DNA of 64,000 bases from Acinetobacter pittii ATCC 19004 = CIP 70.29 (GTDB lineage Bacteria > Pseudomonadota > Gammaproteobacteria > Pseudomonadales > Moraxellaceae): NCBI RefSeq assembly GCF_000369045.1, contig NZ_KB849797.1:266844-330843 (forward strand), given 5' to 3'. Position numbers and translations under genes: made by a program. Below the pieces are notes generated by a model. The model saw nothing but the letters and a program-made list of their open reading frames with translations, was not told where the DNA came from and ran no database searches. Shown piece after piece: positions 1-8,289 of the stretch. Each line of letters starts with the position of its first letter. The stretch's first letter is position 1.

Positions 1-194
1 TGTACTTCTTAATTGGTAGTACTCTTCAGTCTAAACAAACCAAAGAGTATCAAGGGAAAGTCTACCCTTATGTCACTCTTGATATTTCAAGTGCATCACA
101 CCCTTTCTACACAGGTGAAGTACGTCAAGCAAGTAACGAAGGCCGTGTAGCAAGCTTCAATAAACGTTTCGCTCGCTTTACTCGTAAGAGTTAA
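1..194 (+). CDS. rpmE2: 50S ribosomal protein L31 type B, C-terminal part
   Basis: The 5' end lies outside the window; the reading frame starts at base 3 and runs to a TAA at 192-194. The 63 visible residues match the type B L31 family: YFLIGSTL near the start, a [18 protein letters not shown] core, and a basic FNKRFARF tail. No zinc-binding CxxC pair is visible in this part; type B (YkgM-like) L31 proteins lack it and replace the zinc-binding paralogue when zinc is scarce. That regulatory role is family knowledge and is not shown here. A strong intrinsic terminator follows directly. Confidence 0.93.
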   Translation, partial: YFLIGSTLQSKQTKEYQGKVYPYVTLDISSASHPFYTGEVRQASNEGRVASFNKRFARFTRKS

Positions 195-232
195 TCTTGC
201 GTTAAGATTTGACCAATACACTTAAATCATTG

Positions 233-272
233 GAAGCCTAAGACTATCTCCTCCACTTAGGCTTCTTTTTTT
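233..272 (+). terminator. Rho-independent terminator of rpmE2
   Basis: A perfect 10-bp stem (GAAGCCTAAG at 233-242 with CTTAGGCTTC at 256-265) is followed by a run of T residues, 40 bases after the rpmE2 stop. Confidence 0.9.
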
Positions 273-443
273 ATGTGTATTTTTCATCATTTATAAACTG
301 TGTATAAAAGAAAACTTATCCACAAGTTGTCTAAAAACACTTCTGATTTTTTTCAATAACTCCTCAATTTTTATAATTGCCAAGCTTTCAAAGCATGTAT
401 TCAATGCTATGCTTAAGCCCCATTTGATAGGAAGTTTAAGATT

Positions 444-776
444 ATGGCACAAGAGTTACTTGCCCAATTACAAGCAGGCACAGCAAAATTTTCAGACGTT
501 TTAGCTCATATTGAAGCACGTTACCAACATACTCCAACGGCTTTTCAAAATGGTGCACAGCATAACGCTGCTACTGAAAATCAAGGCAGTGCAAAAGTTT
601 TCTCTTTTGCCAAGTTACAAGGGTTAGACCAAGCACAAACTTTAAGTTTATTTGCAGAGCACTACGCATCTGTATTAGCTACCCCAGAGGGAACTGACCA
701 CCCAAATATTCGTCAGTTTATGCAAAATGGTTGGGATGGTGTGAAGTTTGAAGGTCAAGCTTTAACTGAAAAGTAA
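444..776 (+). CDS. HopJ-family protein of unknown role
   Basis: This is a 110-residue acidic cytoplasmic protein without signal peptide or membrane segment. It resembles the HopJ type III effector family, a small domain widespread in free-living proteobacteria; the family name comes from a Pseudomonas effector and does not imply secretion here. Recognisable parts are the N-terminal helix (LLAQLQAGTAKFSDVLAHIE), the central FSFAKLQGLDQAQTLSLFAEHY and the C-terminal HPNIRQFMQNGWDGVKFEG. It stands alone between the rpmE2 terminator and a hairpin-rich non-coding stretch. The start ATG is preceded by GGAAG about 10 nt upstream. The family is fairly certain; the biochemical function is unknown. Confidence 0.8.
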   Translation: MAQELLAQLQAGTAKFSDVLAHIEARYQHTPTAFQNGAQHNAATENQGSAKVFSFAKLQGLDQAQTLSLFAEHYASVLATPEGTDHPNIRQFMQNGWDGVKFEGQALTEK

Positions 777-1278
777 TAGATTTAAATAAATAATAGAAAC
801 GACTTAATTTTTATTATGAGCATTGCCTTAAATGGAAGTGATATCCAAATGATGGATTGTATAGGCTAAGCTTACTTTTCAAGGATGAAAAGTAACAAAA
901 ATCCTTTGTTGCGCTGATGCTACATCCATGTAGCACAGCGAAACGACGGCATCCATGCCGTCTGTCACGATAGTAAATGCCTTATTTTTCTTAATTATTT
1001 TATTAGCCCCTTACATTCGATACGCGATAACGTCATTCGCAGCCTGCGTGGTGTCAATAAAAGATCGTTTTTGCAAAGCATAAGATAAATGGATTCAGTG
1101 AACAGGTTCTGCGAATGACAGATGCCTTTGGTTACTTTGGGCAAAACCAAAGTAACTTAATTAGCTGCTTCCATTAGATAACTCAACGATAAGACTCCGT
1201 CGTGAAAATCCTACCCAACACTCAACTTCGATGAGCTCTCACAACTTGAAATCATGGTCAATTCTTAAATATAAAAAC
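777..1278. repeat. Gene-free stretch with clustered hairpins
   Basis: About 500 bases carry no credible gene. Four perfect or near-perfect inverted repeats occur: 872-895 (TTACTTTTCA / TGAAAAGTAA), 918-935 (TGCTACAT CC ATGTAGCA), 945-962 (GACGGCAT CC ATGCCGTC) and 1131-1156 (GTTACTTTGG / CCAAAGTAAC). The second and third share the same CAT-CC-ATG apex. An 11-mer GACTCCGTCGT at 1193-1203 recurs in reverse complement at 24692-24702 in another hairpin-rich gap. This looks like Acinetobacter intergenic repeat material; a structured RNA or transcript end signals are also possible. Confidence 0.6.
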
Positions 1279-1659
1279 TCAATGCCCCGCTACCCAATGA
1301 TAAGTCGCTAACCCCAAACACGTAAAAATTAATGATCCAATTAAATGGATGGAAATCCCCAATATCGCCATACCCAACTTACCACTTTGTAATAAAGTGA
1401 CGATCTCAATCGAGAACGTTGAAAAGGTAGTTAAAGCACCACAAAAACCAGTAATCACAAAAAGCTTATAGTTCGGACTTAAATCACTTTGAGCAAAATA
1501 GGCAACTGCAAAACCAATAATAAAACCACCGACCAAATTAACAGTGACGGTACCCAGTGGAATTTGCGGGTAAATCGGGTTAAGTTTTAAACCTAAAAAC
1601 CAACGCAACCATGCCCCTAGAACTGAGCCTAAAGCAATTGAAAGTAGAGAGTAATACAT
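1279..1659 (-). CDS. crcB: Fluoride ion channel CrcB (Fluc)
   Basis: A 126-residue, four-helix inner membrane protein of the Fluc/CrcB family, which forms antiparallel dimers that export fluoride. Family hallmarks are visible: GTVTVN at residues 36-41 and GFCGALTTFSTFS at 71-83, which contains the conserved phenylalanine-rich pore segment. The length is normal for the family. The assignment is strongly supported by a fluoride riboswitch upstream on the same strand (about 1785-1845). A weak purine-rich Shine-Dalgarno (GGGGTGG) lies before the ATG. It is the last gene of its strand before the hairpin-rich gap and appears to be a single-gene transcript under fluoride control. Confidence 0.95.
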   Translation of the reverse strand: MYYSLLSIALGSVLGAWLRWFLGLKLNPIYPQIPLGTVTVNLVGGFIIGFAVAYFAQSDLSPNYKLFVITGFCGALTTFSTFSIEIVTLLQSGKLGMAILGISIHLIGSLIFTCLGLATYHWVAGH

Positions 1660-1720
1660 AGGACCACCCCTTTAGATAGACGCTAAAAGAGCAAAAAATA
1701 ATGAAGGGAAATATGACACA

Positions 1721-1794
1721 GCGTACTCCAAAAATAAGCAGAGTACGCAATAACCTACGTACCCAGCGATATAAATACATGAGGGTAACGTAGG
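1721..1794 (-). promoter_or_regulatory. Putative expression platform between fluoride riboswitch and crcB
   Basis: Read on the minus strand, the CCTACGT at the 3' edge of the aptamer (complement of 1788-1794) can pair with ACGTAGG (complement of 1754-1760), and a separate hairpin GCGTACTC / GAGTACGC lies at 1721-1748. These are mutually arranged as a switch region. No U-tract follows the second hairpin directly, so the mechanism (termination or translation) cannot be decided from sequence. Confidence 0.45.
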
Positions 1795-1846
1795 CATCAT
1801 TAGCCAATACGGCGGTTTTTCAAGGGAAGAATGCCATCTCCCTGTT
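1785..1846 (-). ncRNA. Fluoride riboswitch (crcB motif)
   Basis: The minus strand reads GGGAGATGGCATTCTTCCCT (complement of 1823-1842), then AACCGCC, then GCTAATGATGCCTACGT. This matches the crcB-motif aptamer: the 5' stem-loop with the GATGGCATTC segment, the internal AACCGCC strand and the pseudoknot-forming GATGCCTAC at the 3' side. It sits about 130 nt upstream of crcB on the same strand, as expected for a fluoride-sensing leader. Seen directly in sequence; the regulatory outcome is inferred from the family. Confidence 0.9.
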
Positions 1847-1895
1847 TTAAGTATATTAGATCATCTTGAATTTGATTTAAACATACTTTTTAAAA

Positions 1896-2306
1896 TCATG
1901 GACGTTCATCGTATTGCGGTAAATTGTCACAAATACTTTCCCATTCAGCCTTAGAAGCAGCAAATATATGCATTGTCGGCTTTTTGTCTAGTGGTGTATC
2001 AAGTGTCCCAATTCTTAAGCGATATAATTCAGGCTGAGCATCACGCGAGCTAATAAGCGGTGAACCACATTCGCTACAAAACCAACGATATACCCCGTTC
2101 ACAGCAAATTTTTTGACAAGGTCTTCACCTTGGGTAATTTTAAAATCTGTACTTTTAACAGGAGCGTTCGTTGCAAATGCTGTTCCATTGGCTTTTCGGC
2201 AGCGTTGACAGTGACATTGAATAATATCTCCGATATCGCCTTTAATTTCATAGCGAATACCCTGACATAAACAACTTCCTTGATAAACTGATGATGCTTG
2301 AGACAT
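1896..2306 (-). CDS. GFA/CENP-V fold zinc protein
   Basis: A 136-residue cytoplasmic protein of the glutathione-dependent formaldehyde-activating (GFA) fold. Cysteines lie where this fold binds zinc: C12 and C14 (SCLCQG), C31, C33 and C36 (CHCQRC), and C77 with C80 (WFCSECGSP). Most members of this broad family have no proven formaldehyde activity, so only the fold and the zinc sites should be taken as supported. It is monocistronic on the minus strand, between the flavoprotein gene and the crcB riboswitch. Start chosen at MSQASS with a GAG-type Shine-Dalgarno. Confidence 0.85.
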   Translation of the reverse strand: MSQASSVYQGSCLCQGIRYEIKGDIGDIIQCHCQRCRKANGTAFATNAPVKSTDFKITQGEDLVKKFAVNGVYRWFCSECGSPLISSRDAQPELYRLRIGTLDTPLDKKPTMHIFAASKAEWESICDNLPQYDERP

Positions 2307-2384
2307 GTTCTCGTAAATCCTATTATTATTGATCGCTCAAAAATAACACTTTTCACATATCAAACATAGCACCAAATTATCCTG

Positions 2385-3590
2385 TTATTTCTCTAAGAAT
2401 GAATGCACACCTTCACCAGCCGCTCGCCCTGTAGCAAAGCATGCTGTAAGTAAATATCCACCCGTAGGAGCATCCCAATCGAGCATTTCACCACAGCAAA
2501 AAACACCTGAGGTTTGTGTAAGCTCTAAGCTTTGACTTAATGCATTCTGCTTAACACCACCAGCACAGCTAATCGCTTCTTCAATGGGTCTAAACCCCTC
2601 TAGCTTAATTTGAAGCGCTTTGATGCGCTGAGCCATAGCCTCTGGTTGGTTCCATAGTGCTTTATCAACAACTTCTCGAATTAAGTTAATTTTGGCCGTG
2701 TCTAAGCCTGCTTTACGCCAGATATTAGTGAGCGATTGTTTTTTACCAGCCTGCAATTTTTTAATTAACTGTGAGAACTCTACATCAGGCAATAAATCTA
2801 AAAACAAATTTAAGCTTTGCCCTTGTTTTTGTTGTTCTCTTAAGGCACGTCCAAGTTTATAAATAACACCACTTTCTAAACCATAGTGAGTAATCACAAT
2901 ATCGCCATGAGTAATCTGGCTAGGATCAACCCATGCATTGATACGTTTTAAAGGTTCACCAAAACAGCTTTCCATAAAAGCTGACCAAGTGTGAAGTACA
3001 CCTGCATTACTTGGCTGGAAAGGTTCAATATTGGATTGATCCATCCATTGCTGCCAAGCACCATCACTACCTAATTGTGACCAAGACACAGCACCACAAG
3101 CCAATACTACTGCATCGTATTGCTGGGTAAAGGTTTCAGTGCTTTGATTATTTTGGTTTTCTAAAGTTACCGTTGTGCCTTGCAAATTAATACAACGATG
3201 ACGATAAAAGAATTTAACATGCTGTTCTGCCAAACGTTTTAGCCAAGCACGTAATAGAGGTGCCGCTTTCATTTCGACAGGAAAAATACGACCTGAAGTA
3301 CCCACATAAGATTCAATTCCCAGATTTTCCATCCAGTTTTGAATCCAGACTGCATCCCACTTTTCAACCCACGGTTTGAGCCATTCTGCATGGTCATAGC
3401 GCTCAATAAACTGCGCTAATGGTTCAGCATGCGAGATGTTTAACCCCGTTTTACCTGCCATCAGAAACTTACGTGCAGCTGAAGGCTTTTGCTCGTATAC
3501 ATCAATCTCATAAGCATATTGGCTCAGTACCTCAGCTGCCATTAAACCAGCCGGCCCCGCACCAATAATGGCAACCCGCTTATTCGCCAT
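2385..3590 (-). CDS. BaiN/YhiN-like NAD(P)/FAD-dependent flavoprotein (TIGR03862-like)
   Basis: Starting at MANKRVAIIGAG the protein has 401 residues; an upstream in-frame start would add 11 residues but lies inside the preceding gene, and AAGG sits about 10 nt before the ATG at 3590. A Rossmann FAD-binding motif GAGPAG is at residues 10-15, followed by the family signature GKTGLNISHAEP, and near the C-terminus a CAGGVK segment and CCGEMLDWDAPTGGYLL, which closes over the flavin. This family (YhiN/BaiN/RdsA-like) includes putative reductases with mostly unknown substrates. It overlaps the end of the TrmB-like gene by 11 bp, so the two are translationally coupled. Confidence 0.85.
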   Translation of the reverse strand: MANKRVAIIGAGPAGLMAAEVLSQYAYEIDVYEQKPSAARKFLMAGKTGLNISHAEPLAQFIERYDHAEWLKPWVEKWDAVWIQNWMENLGIESYVGTSGRIFPVEMKAAPLLRAWLKRLAEQHVKFFYRHRCINLQGTTVTLENQNNQSTETFTQQYDAVVLACGAVSWSQLGSDGAWQQWMDQSNIEPFQPSNAGVLHTWSAFMESCFGEPLKRINAWVDPSQITHGDIVITHYGLESGVIYKLGRALREQQKQGQSLNLFLDLLPDVEFSQLIKKLQAGKKQSLTNIWRKAGLDTAKINLIREVVDKALWNQPEAMAQRIKALQIKLEGFRPIEEAISCAGGVKQNALSQSLELTQTSGVFCCGEMLDWDAPTGGYLLTACFATGRAAGEGVHSFLEK

Positions 3591-4218
3591 GCACTTGACC
3601 TTGTAATGGGGTAAACCCATCAAAACGTGTGCTGTAACCTTCAGGTTTAGTGATCACAAGCTGTTGGCAAAGTTCTCCACGTTCCAAATACTTAATTTCA
3701 AAATGAGTACGTGCAGATGTTTGAGCAATTTTTTCTTTTTGGTAAGGCAGCTTCCAGACATTAATTAATTGTTGTTCAGCTTCTTCAATATATTCAGGAA
3801 TATTACTTGCCAAAGTAATGGTTCCACCTGTTTGCAGACGAGAGATTAAGAACTCAAAAAATGGCATATTCAACCAGCGCTGTGCTGGATTATGGGGTTC
3901 TGGGTTTGGATAGAGAATAAAGAAATGTTCAACTTGAGCAGGATGTAGTGCATGTACCACCCACGGTAAAGCATCTGCATGTACAGGAATTAAATTATCT
4001 CTTGGTTCCAGACCATGCTGTTTTTGCATTGCCAAGAATTTTTCTCGGGTTCGTTCAATTGCATACAATGTGTGCTGCGGCTGTTGCCCGCTAAAAAGCA
4101 AAGCATGTTTACCCTTGCCCGCTCCAATTTCTACACAAATCGGGGTATTTTCAATTGGGGTAAAATCGCGAGGCGCTTGCATACGTTGTGCTTGAAATTG
4201 ACGAATCTGCATAATCAC
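3580..4218 (-). CDS. TrmB-like SAM-dependent tRNA methyltransferase, divergent
   Basis: A 212-residue class I methyltransferase. The SAM-binding glycine loop is EIGAGKGKH at residues 30-38, close to the EIGFGxG loop of TrmB, which makes m7G46 in tRNA. Other TrmB landmarks are present in altered form: the usual PDPWPK catalytic stretch reads YPNPEP at 103-108, and the C-terminal T-x-(F/Y)-E motif is THFE at 171-174. The family placement is good, but the substituted motif makes a standard m7G46 activity uncertain. This could be a paralogue of a canonical trmB elsewhere in the genome. It is followed by, and overlaps, the flavoprotein gene. Confidence 0.7.
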   Translation of the reverse strand: MIMQIRQFQAQRMQAPRDFTPIENTPICVEIGAGKGKHALLFSGQQPQHTLYAIERTREKFLAMQKQHGLEPRDNLIPVHADALPWVVHALHPAQVEHFFILYPNPEPHNPAQRWLNMPFFEFLISRLQTGGTITLASNIPEYIEEAEQQLINVWKLPYQKEKIAQTSARTHFEIKYLERGELCQQLVITKPEGYSTRFDGFTPLQGQVHGE

Positions 4219-4305
4219 ATCAAACTAAATAAAAATCGGCATAAGTCTAACAAGTCACCTGACTTTTGCCTAATCTATTTCTCTTCACTTTGAGGATATC
4301 GCTTT

Positions 4306-4500
4306 ATGCCACGTACATTCCCCTGCCCACGTTGTGGTGAACCAAGTGTTTGGGAAGGTAATGAATTTCGTCCATTTTGCTCTGAACGCTGTAAATTAAT
4401 TGATTTAGGTGCTTGGGCAAATGATGAGTATAGACTGCCTACCCAAGATGCGCCTCAGCATAACAAGGGTAGTCAAAATGAAGATGATTACGAGGATTAA
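4306..4500 (+). CDS. yacG: DNA gyrase inhibitor YacG
   Basis: A 64-residue zinc protein. Its four zinc ligands are C7 and C10 (CPRC) and C25 and C29 (CSERC), the exact YacG spacing, followed by [15 protein letters not shown], which is the family signature. The tail is acidic and disordered. YacG binds GyrB and blocks DNA binding by gyrase in E. coli (family knowledge). A GAGGAT Shine-Dalgarno lies upstream of the ATG. It stands alone, divergent from the TrmB-like gene and overlapping the tail of the convergent hydrolase gene by 4 bp. Confidence 0.95.
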   Translation: MPRTFPCPRCGEPSVWEGNEFRPFCSERCKLIDLGAWANDEYRLPTQDAPQHNKGSQNEDDYED

Positions 4501-5141
4501 CCTGCTTTACCCGCGACAAACGGGTTAAATTGTTTTTCATAGCCAATGGTACTCATCGGACCATGTCCCGAAATAAACTGAGTATCATCTGGCAAACTAA
4601 AACACTCTCGTTTAATCGATTCAATCAACTGATCATGGTTTCCACGTGGGAAGTCTGTTCGCCCAATCGAACCTTTAAACAGAACATCGCCTGTCCAAAG
4701 TAAGCCATGGTTTTTATTATAGAAAACCACATGACCTGGCGTATGCCCCGGTGCAAAGCGTACTTCAAATTCATCTTCGCCCAGTTTTAGTACTTCACCA
4801 CCTTCAAGCCATTGATCGACTTTGACAGGTTGTGGAATTGGAAAGCCATAACGTGCTGATACTTCCTGAATCATGTCTAGCCAGAACTGATCTTCTTTGT
4901 GTGGACCAATAACAGGAACGCTCCATTCTTTGGCAAGCTCGCCTACTGCTCCTGCATGATCTAAATGCCCATGAGTTAGCCACAGAGCCTTCACTTTTAG
5001 ACCTAAGGCTTCAACTTCTTTTTTCAAAACAGCAGCATCACCACCCGCATCAATCAAAACTGCTTCTTTCGTTTCACTGTCCCAAACAAGGGAACAGTTT
5101 TGAGCAAATGCAGTAACTGGAACAATTTTGACTTGCAGCAT
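4497..5141 (-). CDS. MBL-fold metallo-hydrolase, GloB/YcbL type
   Basis: A 214-residue metallo-beta-lactamase-fold enzyme. The metal-binding motif THGHLDHAG is at residues 56-64, a second histidine lies in the HTPGH segment near 133-137, the bridging aspartate in GDVLF near 151, and the last histidine in SGHGP near 193. It lacks the C-terminal substrate domain of full-length glyoxalase II (about 250 residues), which fits the YcbL-like subgroup. Hydroxyacyl-glutathione hydrolysis is plausible but not proven. An AGAGG Shine-Dalgarno precedes the ATG. It lies just downstream of hemH on the same strand (23-nt gap) and may be cotranscribed with it. Confidence 0.88.
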   Translation of the reverse strand: MLQVKIVPVTAFAQNCSLVWDSETKEAVLIDAGGDAAVLKKEVEALGLKVKALWLTHGHLDHAGAVGELAKEWSVPVIGPHKEDQFWLDMIQEVSARYGFPIPQPVKVDQWLEGGEVLKLGEDEFEVRFAPGHTPGHVVFYNKNHGLLWTGDVLFKGSIGRTDFPRGNHDQLIESIKRECFSLPDDTQFISGHGPMSTIGYEKQFNPFVAGKAG

Positions 5142-5164
5142 AAGAACCTCTGGCTAAAACGCAA

Positions 5165-6181
5165 TTAACGGTGGGCTAAGGTATAAGTAAGGGCATCAAG
5201 ATTAGCCTGAACTAACCCTGCAAGCAAATCAATATGAGCCTGATCACTATTTAAAGCAGGAATGTAAGAATAGCTTCCGCCACCCGACTCTTGAAACAAC
5301 TCAGCATTTTGTATAGCTAACTCTTCAAGTGTTTCCAAGCAATCAGCAGAAAAAGCTGGACTTAATACCTGTACTGACTTAACGCCTTGCTTCGCCCAAT
5401 CTTGTAAAAGTTGGTCTGTATATGGTTTAACCCACTCTTGTTTTCCAAAACGTGACTGAAAGCTAATCGCCCATTCATCATCTTTCAAATGTAAGGCTTC
5501 AGCTACTAACTTTGCTGTGATGCGACAACGGTCTGCATACGGGTCGCCTTTGTCTGCATAAGGCTGTGGAATACCATGAAATGACATCAACAGTTTTTCA
5601 GGCTTACCATGTTGCTCTTGATAAGCTAAAACACTTTCTGCCAATGCCTGAATAAACATTGGATGCTGATAGTAGTCTTTAATAATCGTTAAACCCGGCA
5701 AGTTCCGCTGAGCTGGAATCCACTTGGCAAATGCATCATATAACGGCGCTGTAGACGTTGCGGAATATTGAGGAAATAAAGGCAATAAAATGACATGCTC
5801 TTGCGGGTTAGTCGCCAATTTTTCTAAAACTGCGTCAATACCCGGATTACCGTAGGTCATCGCCGGTATCACGGTTAAATCAAACTGATTATTTTCTCGC
5901 TGCAAATAAGCCTCAATACGTTGAGTTTGCTCAAACACAATTTCACGCATCGGCGAATCTTTTGACCATACCGAAGCATAAGCATGTGCTACCCTTTTTG
6001 GGCGAAAAGGTAAAACAAACAGATTTAAAATAATCCACCAAATGAATTTCGGTATTTCAATTACACGTGAATCAGATAAAAACTGCTTTAGAAAACGGCG
6101 AACCGCAGGAACAGTGGCCTCATCCGGTGTACCTAAATTCGCTAAAATGACTGTGACTTTCGGTTTTTGTTCAAACGACAT
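5165..6181 (-). CDS. hemH: Ferrochelatase
   Basis: A 338-residue protein of normal length for the family. It inserts Fe2+ into protoporphyrin IX, the last step of protohaem synthesis. Signatures: [10 protein letters not shown] near the N-terminus, the [19 protein letters not shown] segment containing the catalytic histidine of the SFHG motif, and the [12 protein letters not shown] motif near residue 280 with the conserved glutamates. There is no long C-terminal [2Fe-2S] extension. The gene starts with ATG preceded by AAGG; it may share a transcript with the downstream hydrolase. Confidence 0.97.
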   Translation of the reverse strand: MSFEQKPKVTVILANLGTPDEATVPAVRRFLKQFLSDSRVIEIPKFIWWIILNLFVLPFRPKRVAHAYASVWSKDSPMREIVFEQTQRIEAYLQRENNQFDLTVIPAMTYGNPGIDAVLEKLATNPQEHVILLPLFPQYSATSTAPLYDAFAKWIPAQRNLPGLTIIKDYYQHPMFIQALAESVLAYQEQHGKPEKLLMSFHGIPQPYADKGDPYADRCRITAKLVAEALHLKDDEWAISFQSRFGKQEWVKPYTDQLLQDWAKQGVKSVQVLSPAFSADCLETLEELAIQNAELFQESGGGSYSYIPALNSDQAHIDLLAGLVQANLDALTYTLAHR

Positions 6182-6254
6182 GTGTAAATGCCTTTCAATT
6201 CATCTTATGTCACTAATGTAACAGCTTTTATTGTCATATATAAATTGAATCGCT

Positions 6255-7259
6255 CTAAGCTTTTAATCGAATGCCCCGATGATTCCATTTATAGCTAAGT
6301 AATAACTTTTGAGCTTTAGCTGTGACTTTCCATAAGCTATAGGATTGTTCAGTCTGAATTGGAAGAATCCAGCCCTGTGACTGCATTTGCTTTTTAATCC
6401 GAAATAATGCCTTATGGTTAATCTGAGCGCAGGCAACAGCATGAGCACGAGGTAACTCCTGACGAGCATCTTCTAGGCCAGCCTGATTCAAATATTCATT
6501 TAAACATGTCCCAAAATTCTCTTCTGGTGTCGCTGTTTCAAACTGCTTTGCCAATATGCTTAACAACTGCGACCAAGTCATTTGTCGTTGTCGTTTAAGC
6601 TCTTTAAAATTCCCATCCTGAAATGCTTGAATTTGATATTCAAATGCAAAAACGTCTTGGGGAGCAACTTCGTTTACTTGAGCTGATGATTCTGCTAATT
6701 GTTGTTCTAACTGTAAAATTTTACTTTTTAATAACTTAATTTCATCTTCTAAGTGATGAGCCTGATGAGCAGGAACCCAACCTTGTCCTATATGCTGTTC
6801 AACCATTAAAGGCATATTTAAACGGACAGCCAGCTCTAGTTCACGTGGAGTTTTAAAGTAAAAAATATGATTTACATCAAGTAGTAACTTTTTTCTAAAT
6901 GCGAGAAATTTATCTTTAAGCTGTGGATGTGTTTCTTGTAAACGTATTTCACGACTTTCGGGCTGCTCATGCATGAACACAATAATAGGTTTAGCCTGAC
7001 TTAACGCATATTCATACTCTAAAGATAAATAACTCACACCAGAAATCGACTGCTCTCCATACTGGCTGCCTAAAAGTAGGATTACATAATCACATTCATC
7101 AATTTGTCGACGTGCAAGTGTAGTGGTGAGGGGTGTTCGATGTTCTAATCCCCAAGCAAAGAAACCCATCCCTACCAAGGTTTGAGACAGAATCATCCGC
7201 TCTGGCTGCATGTCGCGGCCAGATGTTGAAATAAAAATCTGATAGCGTGTATCGAGCAT
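6255..7259 (-). CDS. DUF4062 (TIR-like) domain protein with coiled coil
   Basis: The chosen ATG at 7259 (MLDTRYQIFIS) has a GAAAGGG Shine-Dalgarno; another ATG 21 nt upstream is possible. The 334-residue protein begins with a DUF4062 domain (about residues 5-105): YQIFISTSGRDMQPER, then CDYVILLLGSQYG and SYLSLEYEYALSQAKPIIVF, the conserved flavodoxin-like core that is distantly related to TIR. A heptad-rich coiled coil follows near 165-190 (LEDEIKLLKSKILQLEQQL), then an alpha-helical C-terminal domain I do not recognise. DUF4062 domains often sit in signalling or conflict proteins; no partner gene is adjacent, as it is flanked by hemH and murI. Function unknown. Confidence 0.75.
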   Translation of the reverse strand: MLDTRYQIFISTSGRDMQPERMILSQTLVGMGFFAWGLEHRTPLTTTLARRQIDECDYVILLLGSQYGEQSISGVSYLSLEYEYALSQAKPIIVFMHEQPESREIRLQETHPQLKDKFLAFRKKLLLDVNHIFYFKTPRELELAVRLNMPLMVEQHIGQGWVPAHQAHHLEDEIKLLKSKILQLEQQLAESSAQVNEVAPQDVFAFEYQIQAFQDGNFKELKRQRQMTWSQLLSILAKQFETATPEENFGTCLNEYLNQAGLEDARQELPRAHAVACAQINHKALFRIKKQMQSQGWILPIQTEQSYSLWKVTAKAQKLLLSYKWNHRGIRLKA

Positions 7260-7376
7260 AATAATACCCTTTCGCCCCATGATCTGTCCGTGACTTAATA
7301 CCAGCCAAGATCATGAACCGCCCCAAATAAAATAATAAATCTAAAAAAACACTACTTTCTAAATGATGCAAAAAGA

Positions 7377-8243
7377 TCAGTTCAGATTATGAAGTGTCCA
7401 AGTTAACTCTTGTGGAATCATATGTTGTAAAACAGGTTGCAGTGCCTCAGCATTATTACCGCTGACATAACATTCAATACGTGCAACATTCTGACCTATT
7501 TGGTCACATAATAACTCATTTTTTATTAAAATACGGGCTGTTTGTCGGGCAACTGCCAATCCAGAATCAACCAGTGTGAATTGGTTATCAAAAAGATGAT
7601 GGATTGCTTGATTTAAGAAAGGATAATGCGTGCAACCGAGCACTAAATAGTCGGCACCTTGCTCAGCAGCAGGCTGTAAAACTTCTTTTAATGCCTTTAA
7701 ACATGTCTCACCCATTTGCTGACCTGCCTCGACACAAGGAACAAGTTCAAGGCTGGTTAAAGTCATCACTTTAACGCCCGCCGGAACAGCAAACTTTTCG
7801 ACAACATCTTTAATGAGTTGGCCACGAAAAGTAGCCGGTGTCGCCAATACTGCAACTACTTTAGAACGAGTCTGTAATACGGCAGGTTTTAGGGCCGGTA
7901 CCAATCCAACAATTGGAAAGTGTTCTCCATAATGCTCACGCAAATGATCAAGGCTAAATGCGGAAGCCGTATTGCAGGCTACGACTGCAATTTTACAACC
8001 TTGACGATAGAGCCAATCAACAGCACGAGCCGTGAGTTCTCTAATTTCTTGATCAGAGCGAGGACCATAAGGAACGTAGGCAGTATCGGCATAATACACA
8101 ATACGTTCATTTGGTAAATATTTGGCAATTTCTGCTGCAACTGACATCCCTCCAATTCCCGAATCAAAAATACCAATTGGGGCATCTGCTGATGCTTTAG
8201 GCATAGGTTCTAGCTCGGAAAATAAAGGTTGTATGGCGGTCAT
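7377..8243 (-). CDS. murI: Glutamate racemase
   Basis: A 288-residue cofactor-independent racemase that makes D-glutamate for peptidoglycan. The substrate-binding IGIFDSGIGGMS segment is at residues 23-34, the first catalytic cysteine is C90 in VACNTAS, and the second lies in LGCTHYPFL near residue 203. The first 20 residues are an extra, weakly conserved N-terminal stretch; a shorter start at MPKAS (residue 14) is possible. No strong Shine-Dalgarno is visible. Neighbours on the same strand are the DUF1285 gene upstream and the DUF4062 gene downstream. Confidence 0.96.
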   Translation of the reverse strand: MTAIQPLFSELEPMPKASADAPIGIFDSGIGGMSVAAEIAKYLPNERIVYYADTAYVPYGPRSDQEIRELTARAVDWLYRQGCKIAVVACNTASAFSLDHLREHYGEHFPIVGLVPALKPAVLQTRSKVVAVLATPATFRGQLIKDVVEKFAVPAGVKVMTLTSLELVPCVEAGQQMGETCLKALKEVLQPAAEQGADYLVLGCTHYPFLNQAIHHLFDNQFTLVDSGLAVARQTARILIKNELLCDQIGQNVARIECYVSGNNAEALQPVLQHMIPQELTWTLHNLN

Positions 8244-8289
8244 AGCTGTACTGAAGTGTCAGAAAATTTCACTCCCTAAAGCTTAAACC

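Noticed and set aside
316..324. A perfect TTATCCACA DnaA box upstream of the HopJ-family gene
   Set aside because: It is a single site; isolated 9-mers of this kind occur often in an AT-rich chromosome, unlike the periodic array at 32824-32895.
444..776. A type III secretion effector as implied by the HopJ family name
   Set aside because: No secretion apparatus or other effector is nearby, and the family is widespread in non-pathogens.
1580..1807. Minus-strand open frame of 75 codons upstream of crcB
   Set aside because: It overlaps both the crcB start and the riboswitch region, has no ribosome site and an implausible composition.
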